A stretch of DNA of 64,000 bases from an uncultured Lachnospiraceae bacterium (GCA_900316075.1 ONBT01000005.1:18759-82758), one strand, 5' to 3'. Shown: positions 42,901-50,364, counted from the stretch's first letter. Notes: generated by a model from the letters alone, not told the origin. Numbers and translations: made by a program.

Positions 42901-43527
42901 CATGGCCTCGTCTCCCACCGTATAGGTGAGGGAGGTCTCGGAAATGTCGAAGTGAACCCGTTCCTTGAGACCGGCCCCGGCCAGGAACTCCTCCATATTG
43001 TCGGGGGTCCGGGGAAAGCGGCGGTAGCCCCTGTAGAGAAGTTCGAAGTCCTTCCCGCACCGGACCGCAAAAGAAGCGAAGTCATCGGTATAGAAAAGGG
43101 CCATCGCATCGGCCGGAGCCTTTCTATAGAGCTCCGCGAAATCCTCCGGCGTCTCAATGGTCAGCCCGCAGGCCGTAAGGGTCCTGGGCCCGTAGGTAAT
43201 CGTATAGGGAATATCGAAGGACTTTCCCTGAAGGATGACATAGAAGTCCCCGGAGAGAACATCTCCGGCCCTGCATCCCGCATGGATGACCGAAAAGCGG
43301 ACCGTAACGGAAGTCCCCTCAAAGGCGGGACTTTCCGTCTGCACATAAGGGTTTGAGGAAAAGACCATGCCCCGGAGCAGGCTCCCGTCTGTGGACGAGA
43401 AAGAAAAGGACCCGGAAAAAGGCTCCTTCTCGACGGCCGAAAGGTCCAGCACATCCGTATCGAGTTGTATGGACCCGGGGGCCGGATCAAACCGGTCCTC
43501 GGACATCCGCCAGATCTTCCGTCTCAA
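39985..43527 (-). CDS. giant helical-repeat protein with N-terminal beta domains (DUF5717-like)
   Basis: 1180 residues. Start TTG 43527 gives MRRKIWRMSEDRFDP, matching the family start as I recall it; ATG 43506 is an alternative. Layout: two beta-sandwich domains (about 15-110 and 190-290; IQLDTDVLDLSAVEKEPFSG, FFIHPERMHAGKNYCRITFTG), a long alpha-helical solenoid (about 295-1010) interrupted by a beta segment (VPVKISCSIQNVRRAVILT, about 690-745), and a C-terminal beta domain (about 1040-1110). No signal peptide or TM. Heads the unknown operon; likely a scaffold. Confidence 0.75.
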   Translation of the reverse strand: MRRKIWRMSEDRFDPAPGSIQLDTDVLDLSAVEKEPFSGSFSFSSTDGSLLRGMVFSSNPYVQTESPAFEGTSVTVRFSVIHAGCRAGDVLSGDFYVILQGKSFDIPYTITYGPRTLTACGLTIETPEDFAELYRKAPADAMALFYTDDFASFAVRCGKDFELLYRGYRRFPRTPDNMEEFLAGAGLKERVHFDISETSLTYTVGDEAMRESIDITKSAWGYTRIGVACDSPFITVGHTVLSNDFFVGSVCHFDFFIHPERMHAGKNYCRITFTGTNDVKTLTVLCRKEEGSFDRDDSRRVKLRGSVALTQNYLSYRFGKLTAEDWCEKSLSVLDTMETVSDAHDRLLLSLMRTQALIVTGRKAEALPLVESLKTDIVDRKSFEWAYLLYLCTMIEPEKTYVDRLTAEVENIFRDRQGDERVFWLLLFLREEYVTNGLKELSDIRQFVMAGSSSPFLYVEALSVIKKDPLLIKEFDPFTIRILSWAARKGRLTGNISMRLSTLLGREKAFDVSVFYIVRKAYAASPSQELLDAVLKYLLRNSVYGPDVLSWYDLAVRSGLSLTGLYEAYVMSLPEDYARPLPEDVLRYFGYSNTISFDRKAYVYASMITNRAVNTAVYEETKKTVETFALEMMRHKRLDENLAVIYQDVLDRGIIDADVAGMMASFLVPVKISCSIQNVRRAVILTDAAEEPVYVPVIRDTAYIPVSCRTYRVFLEMDGGLYISERGFILVRDLMELKRILPRLKKETKDLLPYFIYDLNYVKTDEDIPKDMADTIAAFLDSPDIRYGYKAGRFPLFIKYLGRESREDVFERFLLRESDYSGMDSRTISFIIDLFVIGKNSEAAYSLLRNYYGIMATGRSLITLVTEKIEEEPDTADDFLVSLSAYLMGQYLDNETTIRYLGNFYVGPEVVMADIWKHMKAYALPTERLTERAVTEMLYTENFSGDSEGVFEDYLSGRPNRMIAEAWFTYWAHAYMKGGKNIPESVFTHLAEFYRRGEKLNESCLVGLLAHLCRKETLTKEEHALLSDLLSEAIRKNLYFDFYRECPDDLLIRYHLYDKYFITYEGEEGQRIDLFLKNASGEKLRAEMVEMYPGIYVSEFILFFGDKSGYDICLRDEPEKILKFGEISCTDEFPGGEESRYGLINRMRSGLIYSDDRQTISDMKKYTALTNAVDKLFSLR

Positions 43528-43552
43528 GGGAACAAGAACTCCTTCATTATGA

Positions 43553-43576
43553 TATAATAAGATAGTTTTGATTATA
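43553..43576. promoter_or_regulatory. divergent -10 elements between the DUF5717-like gene and the aminotransferase
   Basis: TATAAT on plus at 43553-43558 and TATAAT on minus at 43571-43576, 12 bp apart and reading outward/inward across the 95-bp gap. Neither has a clear -35. Confidence 0.4.
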
Positions 43577-43622
43577 CCCGATTTCGTTACAAAGTGGTAA
43601 ATATTTGGAGGACATAAACAGC

Positions 43623-44711
43623 ATGCCGGATATTACGGAACAATTTCACGGATCTGATCTTGAAAAGATAGAGGCAGTATACCACATCAAAAAGGAGGAA
43701 ATCACTTCCTTTTCTGCCAATGTGAATCCCCTGGGCATCTCTCCCCTCCTCCGGACCAAGCTGGCAGAGAATATCGACTGCATCACTTCCTATCCCGACC
43801 GCAACTATACGGACCTGAAGGCCGCAATCGCCGCCTATACCGGCTGCCGGCCTGAGCATATACTGGTAGGCAACGGGACGACGGAGCTGATTTCATTATT
43901 CATAGATATCGTATCCCCGAAGAAGGCCGTGATTCTGGGCCCCACCTATTCCGAGTATGAGCGTTCCGTCTCACTCTGCGGGGGGAAGACCTCCTACTAT
44001 CCCCTGCAGGAGGCCGATGATTTTCAGTTGAACATCAATTCTTTCACAGCTTCTCTTTCTTCGGACACGGACCTCCTCATTCTCTGTTCCCCCAATAATC
44101 CCACGGGCACAGCCATCCGCCGGTCCGACATGCGCAAGATCCTCGACGTCTGCAAGGAAAAATCCATCTACGTCATGGTGGACGAAACCTACATCGAATT
44201 TGCGGAAGACGCATCTGAGCTAACAGCCATCCCTCTCACGGAATATTATAATAATATTTTTGTTCTTCGTTCGACGAGCAAGTTCTTCGCCTGCCCGGGC
44301 CTGCGCTTAGGCTACGCCGTGACCGGAAATACTGACCTCTTCTCCGACGTCGACCGGAAGAAGAATCCCTGGATGATCCACTCGCTCGCTGCGCTCGCGG
44401 GGCAGTACATGTTCCGGGATGAGGAATATATTGAAAAAACGAGAAGCCTCATATCTTCGGAACGGAAAAGGCTCTTCGAAGCCTATTCGAAGAGCCCCCG
44501 CTTTCGCCCCTATAAGCCGGAAGGAAATTTCATGCTGATGAAGATATTAGACGAAAAAACGGACAGCCACGCCCTCTTTGAAAAAGCCATCAAAGAAAAG
44601 ATGATGATCCGGGACTGCTCCAGCTTCCCCTTCCTCTCCGACCGCTTCATAAGGATCTGCTTCATGAACCCGGCGGATAATGACCGGCTGTTTTCCTGCC
44701 TGACCGGCTGA
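43623..44711 (+). CDS. PLP-dependent class I/II aminotransferase (HisC/CobD-like)
   Basis: 362 residues from ATG 43623 (SD GGAGG). Fold-type I signatures: VNPLGISP near the start, GNGTTELI, SPNNPTGTAI, VDETYIEF, and PLP lysine in STSKFFACPGLRLGYA. The N-terminal HGSDLEKI...ITSFSANVNPLG pattern is that of CobD (threonine-phosphate decarboxylase) as much as HisC (histidinol-phosphate aminotransferase). No his or cob genes are nearby, so I leave the substrate open. Monocistronic, ended by a strong terminator. Confidence 0.85.
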   Translation: MPDITEQFHGSDLEKIEAVYHIKKEEITSFSANVNPLGISPLLRTKLAENIDCITSYPDRNYTDLKAAIAAYTGCRPEHILVGNGTTELISLFIDIVSPKKAVILGPTYSEYERSVSLCGGKTSYYPLQEADDFQLNINSFTASLSSDTDLLILCSPNNPTGTAIRRSDMRKILDVCKEKSIYVMVDETYIEFAEDASELTAIPLTEYYNNIFVLRSTSKFFACPGLRLGYAVTGNTDLFSDVDRKKNPWMIHSLAALAGQYMFRDEEYIEKTRSLISSERKRLFEAYSKSPRFRPYKPEGNFMLMKILDEKTDSHALFEKAIKEKMMIRDCSSFPFLSDRFIRICFMNPADNDRLFSCLTG

Positions 44712-44733
44712 TCATTGCTCTACATTTATAGTG

Positions 44734-44859
44734 ATCGAGTAGGAGGATTTCATCCCCCTACTCGATGCAGCAACGCTGCAGTCAGCTCACAGCCTGCGGC
44801 TGTTTCGCTGATTGCAGTCGCCAAAGAGCTCGATTTACACGCAAGCATGTATCGAGCTC
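44734..44859. other. hairpin-rich intergenic region
   Basis: Two large inverted repeats: ATCGAGTAGGAGGAT (44734-44748) / ATCCCCCTACTCGAT (44752-44766), whose one mismatch is a G-U pair only in minus RNA; and perfect GAGCTCGAT (44826-44834) / ATCGAGCTC (44851-44859). Smaller GCAGC/GCTGC and CAGC/GCTG hairpins lie between. No ORF or known RNA family recognised. Confidence 0.55.
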
Positions 44860-44881
44860 CTTGGCTCGTTGCCTACAAAAA

Positions 44882-44907
44882 ATCCCCGCGGAATTTTCCG
44901 CGGGGAT
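44882..44907. terminator. bidirectional intrinsic terminator
   Basis: Perfect 10-bp stem ATCCCCGCGG / CCGCGGGGAT with GCTTTTTT on the plus side and TTTTTTGT on the minus side. Serves the aminotransferase and the convergent 218-aa gene. Confidence 0.92.
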
Positions 44908-44914
44908 GCTTTTT

Positions 44915-45571
44915 TCAGTAGAGAACGGCTCCGCCCTCGAAGTCGAAATAGGAATTGAAGTCGAAGTAGACAATCTCTCCGGTCTCCTTGTCGCAGGTCC
45001 CGACATGGAGAATGCCGCCCGGCGTTCCTTTTTCGGGGTCAGCTGCCTGCAGGCGGAACATGAAGGTGTAGTTCTTCCCGCTCATCTGCAGGGTCTTGTC
45101 CAGTTTCACGCAGAAGCGCTTCCAGCCAGTCATGGGGAAGGAAACCCCGCAGAGCTTGTCGCAGGCCTTTTCAAACCGGGCCTGCACGGACATCTCATCC
45201 CCTGCCCAGAAGGCGTCCGAGGCGTGAATCTGGTCCGGGGTGGAAATATTCCACTTGAAGCGGGTCTTCCAGACCGTAATCAGACCGTCCCGCTTCTCGG
45301 TGAAAAGAGGCCGACAGACATAGTCGATGGAGTCCGGCACGATGAAACTCCTGAGCCCGTCGTTTTCCCCCTTGGCCGCCAGAATGGTTCCGCAGCAGTC
45401 CCGCACGATCTCATCGTCCGTGTCGGCCCCCTCCCGGTAGTTGAAGAGGATGAAGCCGTCCTCCGCCTGCACATCCACCTGCCGGGCGTCGAACTCTCCC
45501 CGGATTTTTTCAATCGTAAGGTCTTTGGTCTGAGACAGGGTATTCAGATAGTCTTTCAAAACAGAAGCCAT
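44915..45571 (-). CDS. hypothetical protein, 218 aa
   Basis: Family not recognised. Soluble, no signal peptide or TM. N-terminal helices (VLKDYLNTLSQTKDLTIEKIRGEFD), then mixed beta/alpha with aromatic-rich strands (VWKTRFKWNISTPDQIHASDAFWAGDEM; YTFMFRLQAADPEKGTPGGILHVGTCDKETGEIVYFDFNSYFDFEGG). The C-terminus could be a small ligand-binding or beta-barrel fold. Strong SD AAAGGGGG; a TATACT -10 overlaps the preceding terminator. Own unit, between two terminators. Confidence 0.75.
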   Translation of the reverse strand: MASVLKDYLNTLSQTKDLTIEKIRGEFDARQVDVQAEDGFILFNYREGADTDDEIVRDCCGTILAAKGENDGLRSFIVPDSIDYVCRPLFTEKRDGLITVWKTRFKWNISTPDQIHASDAFWAGDEMSVQARFEKACDKLCGVSFPMTGWKRFCVKLDKTLQMSGKNYTFMFRLQAADPEKGTPGGILHVGTCDKETGEIVYFDFNSYFDFEGGAVLY

Positions 45572-45604
45572 AATAATATGACACCCCCTTTCCTGCAGTA
45601 TAGC

Positions 45605-45650
45605 ATAAAAGGACGCCGTGTGACAGCCGCTTTAGCGGCTGCCACACGGC
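45605..45650 (-). terminator. intrinsic terminator after nfnB
   Basis: Stem GCCGTGTG / CACACGGC plus inner AGCCGC / GCGGCT, followed by TCCTTTTATG on minus. Confidence 0.85.
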
Positions 45651-45671
45651 GCTGACTTTTTCAGAACTTTT

Positions 45672-47051
45672 TTAGTTCTCAAAATACTGCATAATTCCCT
45701 TGGCCGCGGCCTTGCCGGCTCCCATGGCCAGGATGACCGTGGCGGCTCCGGTCACGGCGTCACCGCCGGCATAGACCCCCTCCCGGGTGGTCTTTCCGAA
45801 CTCGTCCTCGGAGACGATGCAACCCCGCTTGTTGGTATCGAGGCCCTTGGTCGTCGAAGCAATCAGGGGGTTGGGCGAGGTGCCGAGCGCCATGATGACG
45901 GTATCGCATTCGATTTCATACTCGGAACCGGGTATTTCAACGGGCCTCCGCCGACCGGATTCATCGGGCTCGCCCAGCTCCATCTTGATGACCCGGATGC
46001 CCCGGACATCCCCGTTTTCGTCGGTCAGGATTTCCGTCGGGTTCTGCAGGAGATCGAAGATAATGCCCTCTTCCTCTGCGTGGTGGACTTCCTCGGCTCT
46101 GGCCGGAAGCTCGGCCATGGACCTCCGGTAAACCACGTGGACCTCAGCCCCGAGACGGAGGGCCGTCCGAGCCGAATCCATGGCCACATTGCCGCCGCCG
46201 ACCACGACGACCTTCTTTCCGTGGTGGATTGGGGTGGGACCGTCCTTATAAGCCTTCATAAGGTTGTTCCGGGTCAGGTATTCATTGGCCGAAAAGACCC
46301 CGTTGGCCTGCTCTCCCGGGATGCCCATGAAGCGGGGAAGACCGGCTCCGGACCCGATGAAGACAGCTTCATATCCGTCCTTCTCCATCAGGTCGTCAAT
46401 CGTGACGGACTTACCGACTACGACGTCCGTATCGATCGTAACGCCCAGATTTTTAACGTTCTCGACTTCCTTGGCAACAACCTCGTCCTTGGGCAGACGG
46501 AATTCCGGAATGCCATAGACAAGGACACCGCCGGCCTTATGCAGGGCCTCAAAGATAGTGACCTCGTAGCCTGCCTTGGCGAGGTCTCCGGCGCAGGTCA
46601 GACCCGAGGGGCCGGCCCCAATGACAGCAACCTTGTGGCCGTTCTTTTTCGATGTATTCTTCGGCGTAATGCCGTTCTTTCTCGCCCAGTCGGCGACGAA
46701 GCGCTCCAGCTTGCCGATGGCGACAGCTTCGCCCTTCACTCCCCGGACGCAGACGCCCTCGCACTGGGTCTCCTGGGGGCAGACCCGGCCGCAGACAGCG
46801 GGCAGGGCCGAGGACTCGGAGATGATTTCATAGGCCTTCTCGAAGTTTTTGTTCTTGACCTCCTGGATGAAGGCGGGAATATTGATAGAGACGGGACATC
46901 CGCCGACACAGCGGGGGTTCTTGCAGTTGAGGCAGCGGGAGGCTTCTTCCACGGCCTCCTCCTCGGTATAGCCCAGGCAGACCTCATCGAAGTTTGTGGC
47001 CCGTACCTTGGGATCCTGCTCGGCAATCGGTGTTCTTACGTTTACGTCCAT
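45672..47051 (-). CDS. nfnB: NfnB / glutamate synthase small subunit-like NADPH oxidoreductase
   Basis: 459 residues. N-terminal double [4Fe-4S] cluster domain (CLNCKNPRCVGGCP; CGRVCPQETQCEGVC), FAD site VIGAGPSGLTCAGDLAKAGYEV, and NADPH site VVVGGGNVAMDSARTALRLGAEVHVVYRRS. Paired with nfnA, so I call the large subunit of the NADH-dependent ferredoxin:NADP+ oxidoreductase (flavin-based electron bifurcation), not GltD: no gltB is present. TAATG overlap with nfnA implies equal synthesis. Confidence 0.9.
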   Translation of the reverse strand: MDVNVRTPIAEQDPKVRATNFDEVCLGYTEEEAVEEASRCLNCKNPRCVGGCPVSINIPAFIQEVKNKNFEKAYEIISESSALPAVCGRVCPQETQCEGVCVRGVKGEAVAIGKLERFVADWARKNGITPKNTSKKNGHKVAVIGAGPSGLTCAGDLAKAGYEVTIFEALHKAGGVLVYGIPEFRLPKDEVVAKEVENVKNLGVTIDTDVVVGKSVTIDDLMEKDGYEAVFIGSGAGLPRFMGIPGEQANGVFSANEYLTRNNLMKAYKDGPTPIHHGKKVVVVGGGNVAMDSARTALRLGAEVHVVYRRSMAELPARAEEVHHAEEEGIIFDLLQNPTEILTDENGDVRGIRVIKMELGEPDESGRRRPVEIPGSEYEIECDTVIMALGTSPNPLIASTTKGLDTNKRGCIVSEDEFGKTTREGVYAGGDAVTGAATVILAMGAGKAAAKGIMQYFEN

Positions 47052-47941
47052 TACTTGTCACCTCCGCAGTTTCCGCAGCCCCCGTGGTGGGTGGCCCCTT
47101 CTTCCAGTTCCAGCTTCTTCCGGCCCTCTTCGGTCTTGTACTGGGCCGCCCGCTTCATGGCCAGGTCAAAGTCCACGAGGTGACCGTCAAACTCCGGTCC
47201 GTCGACGCAGGCGAACTTGACCTGATCACCGACGATCAGGCGGCAGGCCCCGCACATGCCGGTCCCGTCCACCATGATGGGGTTCATGGAGACAATGGTA
47301 TGGATGCCCAGCTCCTTCGTCAGCTTGCAGACGAACTTCATCATGATCATGGGGCCGATGGCGACGCAGTGGTCGTAGCGCTTCCCATCATCCCAAAGAG
47401 CCTGCAGCTGGTTCGTGCCCATGCCGTGGAAACCGTAGGTTCCGTCGTCTGTTGTGACATAGAGATTCTCAGCAACAGAGCGCATCTCATCCACATAGAA
47501 AAGCAGGTCCCTGGTCCGGGAGCCCATGATGACGTCCGAAGGAATGCCGTGCTCCTTCAGCCACTTGACCTGGGGATAGACCGGGGCCGTGCCGACGCCG
47601 CCGGCGATGAAGACGATTTTCTTCTTCCGTGTCTCTTCGAGATTTTCCTCCCGGCAGAGCTCGGAGGGCTGGCCCAGGGGGCCGACCACATCGGTGAAGC
47701 AGTCGCCTTCATTTAATTCCGCCATCTCCATGGTCGACGCTCCGACAGTCTGGAAGACGATGATGACCGTCCCCTTCTCCCTGTCGTAATCACAGATGGT
47801 CAGGGGAATCCGCTCCCCGTCCTCGCCGGACCGGACAATCAGGAACTGGCCGGGCAGACAGCGCTCCGTGACGTTCGGTGCATGCACCTCCATCAGGTAG
47901 ATTCTGTCCGCGAGAAGTTCCTTCTTCAGAATCTCAAACAT
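47051..47941 (-). CDS. nfnA: NfnA / ferredoxin-NADP+ reductase-like subunit
   Basis: 296 residues from ATG 47941 (MFEILKKELLADRIYLMEV; SD GGAAGG). FAD-binding RIPLTICDYDREKGTVIIVFQTVG, NAD(P) region VFIAGGVGTAPVYPQVKWLKE, and [2Fe-2S] site around MCGACRLIVGDQVKFACVDGP. The short Cys/His/Gly tail (HHGGCGNCGG) is common in the family. Small subunit of the bifurcating Nfn complex linking NADH, NADPH and ferredoxin in anaerobes. Follows the CobW-family gene after 107 bp. Confidence 0.9.
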   Translation of the reverse strand: MFEILKKELLADRIYLMEVHAPNVTERCLPGQFLIVRSGEDGERIPLTICDYDREKGTVIIVFQTVGASTMEMAELNEGDCFTDVVGPLGQPSELCREENLEETRKKKIVFIAGGVGTAPVYPQVKWLKEHGIPSDVIMGSRTRDLLFYVDEMRSVAENLYVTTDDGTYGFHGMGTNQLQALWDDGKRYDHCVAIGPMIMMKFVCKLTKELGIHTIVSMNPIMVDGTGMCGACRLIVGDQVKFACVDGPEFDGHLVDFDLAMKRAAQYKTEEGRKKLELEEGATHHGGCGNCGGDK

Positions 47942-48038
47942 AATCCTTCCTCTCTCTTTTCTTTCCTTTAGATATCGCAACAGGCCGGAATGGGCCGGCC
48001 TGATATGCGCTGCAGAAAAATACAGCAAAAGATAAATG

Positions 48039-48050
48039 TTTTACATTATT
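48039..48050 (+). repeat. dispersed intergenic repeat core, copy R9
   Basis: TTTTACATTATT on plus, overlapping the stop of the P-loop/DUF1980 gene. Confidence 0.45.
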
Positions 48051-49017
48051 AATTGAAATACACGAGCTCGTCCTTGGGCTTCTCGGCGGGTTCGATGTCC
48101 ACAGGATAAAGGACCGGCCCCTTGCCGTGGTACTCGGTGGCAAATTCATTCTTCACGGTAGCCGTCAGGTCAATCCAGGACTTGTGGCCGATTTCCTGCG
48201 CCTTGTCGTACTTGCACTTCATGCCCAGAAACTGGATGTCCTCGACGCAGCAGGTCATGGCAAAACGGCCGGGTACGAAGATGCCCTTCTTGAGCTTCCC
48301 CTTCCCTTCCGTGGGATTGTATACGAGACCCAGAAAATGGACCTTCTTTCCGTCGTACTTCTTGGGGTGGTCCATGCAGTCCATGAACCAGAGGGCATAG
48401 TCGGCGTCGGAGATGTCAATCGTATCCTTGGTGAGGTCGAAGGGCAGCTCCTCCGGGGTATCGTCAACGGACCCGTCCGTCCGGATGTAAGCGATCTGGC
48501 AGGCCCGGTTTACGGACTTGACATTGGCCCGGAACTTGGCCTTCTTGACACCCACAGGGCAGCGGTTAAAAATGACGACGTCGGCCTTGAACAGCTGCTC
48601 GCTCATCATGGTCCGCATATTCTTCATGTACATCTCGAACGTCGTCGCGTCCACGGTCGTGATGGCCTGGACGATGACCCAGTCCTTCGGTCCGTCCATC
48701 TCATAGACGGGGCCTACTTCCCAGGTCCCGTTGTATTCGACAAATACGGCCTCGGGCTTGTAGGCATCCGTCAGTTTCTGCAGGTTTTCGACGTTGAAGT
48801 CCTCCTGTTTGTCTATCATTACGAGAGTGCCGCCGATGGCGTTTAAAGCCTTCTCGTCGTATTCCTCGTCCCCGTCCTCGCAGACAATCAGCAGGAAGCG
48901 GTCGATGTCGTCAGCGAAGCCGTTGTCAAACAGGGTCTCCCGGATCATGGACGTCTTGCCCGAGTCCATGAAGCCGTAAAACATATATACAGGTATTTCG
49001 TTGGGATTTTCAGCCAT
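48049..49017 (-). CDS. CobW-like P-loop GTPase fused to a DUF1980 (YcgQ C-terminal) domain
   Basis: 322 residues. N-terminal G3E-type GTPase: Walker A GFMDSGKTSMI (15-25), FVEYNGTW in the Walker B region, guanine-type NRCP. The CxCC metal motif of true CobW proteins is missing. The C-terminus (about 205-322: KYDGKKVHFLGLVYN, PGRFAMTCCVEDIQFLGM, WIDLTATV, GPVLYPVDIE) matches the DUF1980 domain of YcgQ, with its Cys-Cys pair. YcgQ normally occurs with the permease YcgR, linked to metal/zinc starvation. This fusion, followed by nfnAB, suggests a metal-handling role. Confidence 0.8.
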   Translation of the reverse strand: MAENPNEIPVYMFYGFMDSGKTSMIRETLFDNGFADDIDRFLLIVCEDGDEEYDEKALNAIGGTLVMIDKQEDFNVENLQKLTDAYKPEAVFVEYNGTWEVGPVYEMDGPKDWVIVQAITTVDATTFEMYMKNMRTMMSEQLFKADVVIFNRCPVGVKKAKFRANVKSVNRACQIAYIRTDGSVDDTPEELPFDLTKDTIDISDADYALWFMDCMDHPKKYDGKKVHFLGLVYNPTEGKGKLKKGIFVPGRFAMTCCVEDIQFLGMKCKYDKAQEIGHKSWIDLTATVKNEFATEYHGKGPVLYPVDIEPAEKPKDELVYFN

Positions 49018-49044
49018 TCTTGTCTGACACCTTCCCTATCTTGC

Positions 49045-49105
49045 ATGAATAATGTAAACCCCGGGTAAACCTCTTCCCGGAATATCCGGCCCGTATTGCA
49101 GAGAA
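49045..49105 (-). repeat. dispersed intergenic repeat, copy R10
   Basis: Minus-oriented: CTCTGCAATACGGGCCGG, hairpin CCGGG / CCCGG, then GGTTTACATTATTCAT, in the 124-bp gap between the two CobW-family genes. Layout as in R6. Confidence 0.65.
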
Positions 49106-49141
49106 AGGTTCCCGTATGGGAGCCCTCCATTTTTCCTGCCT

Positions 49142-50251
49142 TCAGGCCTCGAGCCCGTAGCCTTTGATAATAGCCTTCTCGTCGAGGTGCTGGCCGATGA
49201 CGACGAGACGGCCTGTGAAGTCAGGAGCCCCGTCCCGAAGTTCATACTCTCCGTCCACGAGGTCATAGTAGACCCAGCCGCCTTCGGTCACAGGCACCAT
49301 GCCCTTGGCCCGGATGACTTCGCCGTACTTCGTGCCTTCCGCAAATTCCTTCAGCATGGACTCAATGGTAGATTTCTCGAAGACGTGAGGCGTCTCGATG
49401 CCCCAGGTATCGAAGATCTCATCGGCGTGGTGGTGATGATGGTGCTCGTGGCCCTCGGCGTCTGCATCATGATGGTGCTCATGCTCGTCTTCGTCGTGGT
49501 CATGATGGTGCTCGTGCTCCTCATGGTCATGCTCGTCATGATCGTGATGGTGCTCGTGGTCTTCCCCATCATGGTCGTGATGATGGTGCTCGGCCTCGTG
49601 CTCCTTCTCTTCCTCCTCATGGTGGAGTTCGGACAGGGCCTTGGCCTCGAGATTGTCGGCCCCTTCGATGACGTCGGCAATCTTCGTTCCGTCAAGGTCA
49701 TCCCAGGGAGTCGTGATGACATGGGCCTTGGGGTTCAGGTCCTGAATAGCCTTTGTGGCAAACTCGATTTCAGCAGCGTCCGCGTTCTGGGTCCGGGAAA
49801 GGATGACCGTCGTCGCATGGGCGATCTGGTCGTTGAAGAACTCGCCGAAGGCCTTCATCTGCTTCCGGGCCTTCTTGGCATTGACAATCGTCGCCATGCC
49901 GCAAAGCTCCATATCGAGTTCCTTCTCCAGGCGGATGATGGAAGCCGCCACGTCGGAGAGCTTGCCCACGCCTGAGGGCTCTATCAGAATCCGCTCGGGA
50001 GCGAACTTCTCCATGACCTCCCGGAGATTCTTGTCAAAGTCCCCGACCAGGGTACAGCAAATGCAGCCGGAATTCATCTCGGTAATCTGGATACCGGAAT
50101 CCTTCAGAAAGCCGCCATCGACTCCGACTTCCCCGAACTCGTTCTCGATCAGGACAACCTTCTGCCCCTTCCAGGCCTCTGCAATCAGCTTCTTGATCAG
50201 AGTCGTCTTTCCTGCTCCCAGGAATCCGGAAAAAATATCTACCTTAGTCAA
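49142..50251 (-). CDS. CobW/ZNG1-family zinc GTPase metallochaperone with His-rich loop
   Basis: 369 residues starting at TTG 50251 (SD AAAGGA; an upstream in-frame TTG at 50269 has none). Walker A GFLGAGKTTLI, metal motif GCICC, guanine motif SRTQNAD, and a C-terminal CobW_C domain (about 285-365). Between them is a ~70-residue His/Asp/Glu stretch (HHHHDHDGEDHEHHHDHDEHDHEE...) typical of zinc-binding members. Such GTPases deliver zinc (or cobalt) to client enzymes under shortage. First gene of a zng1 - P-loop/DUF1980 - nfnA - nfnB run. Confidence 0.9.
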   Translation of the reverse strand: MTKVDIFSGFLGAGKTTLIKKLIAEAWKGQKVVLIENEFGEVGVDGGFLKDSGIQITEMNSGCICCTLVGDFDKNLREVMEKFAPERILIEPSGVGKLSDVAASIIRLEKELDMELCGMATIVNAKKARKQMKAFGEFFNDQIAHATTVILSRTQNADAAEIEFATKAIQDLNPKAHVITTPWDDLDGTKIADVIEGADNLEAKALSELHHEEEEKEHEAEHHHHDHDGEDHEHHHDHDEHDHEEHEHHHDHDEDEHEHHHDADAEGHEHHHHHHADEIFDTWGIETPHVFEKSTIESMLKEFAEGTKYGEVIRAKGMVPVTEGGWVYYDLVDGEYELRDGAPDFTGRLVVIGQHLDEKAIIKGYGLEA

Positions 50252-50315
50252 AATACCGCTTCCTTTCAATCAAAAAAATCGTGCAAGGCTACATTATGCA
50301 AATCTTTGTGATAAG

Positions 50316-50344
50316 ATTGTGACTTCTGCAACAGCAGAAGTCAA
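50316..50344 (-). promoter_or_regulatory. promoter with palindromic operator-like spacer, upstream of the CobW/Nfn operon
   Basis: TTGACT (50339-50344), 17-bp spacer, CACAAT (50316-50321) on minus. The spacer is filled by a palindrome, GACTTCTGC (50321-50329) / GCAGAAGTC (50334-50342), loop 4. It may also act as a weak terminator for argS, but no T-run follows. Zur would be the natural guess for the repressor. Confidence 0.45.
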
Positions 50345-50364
50345 CAATTGTACAAAACTGTATT

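Noticed and set aside
45672..47051. Glutamate synthase small subunit (GltD) as the function
   Set aside because: No large subunit gene nearby; the one-base overlap with a ferredoxin-NADP reductase-like gene fits NfnAB better.
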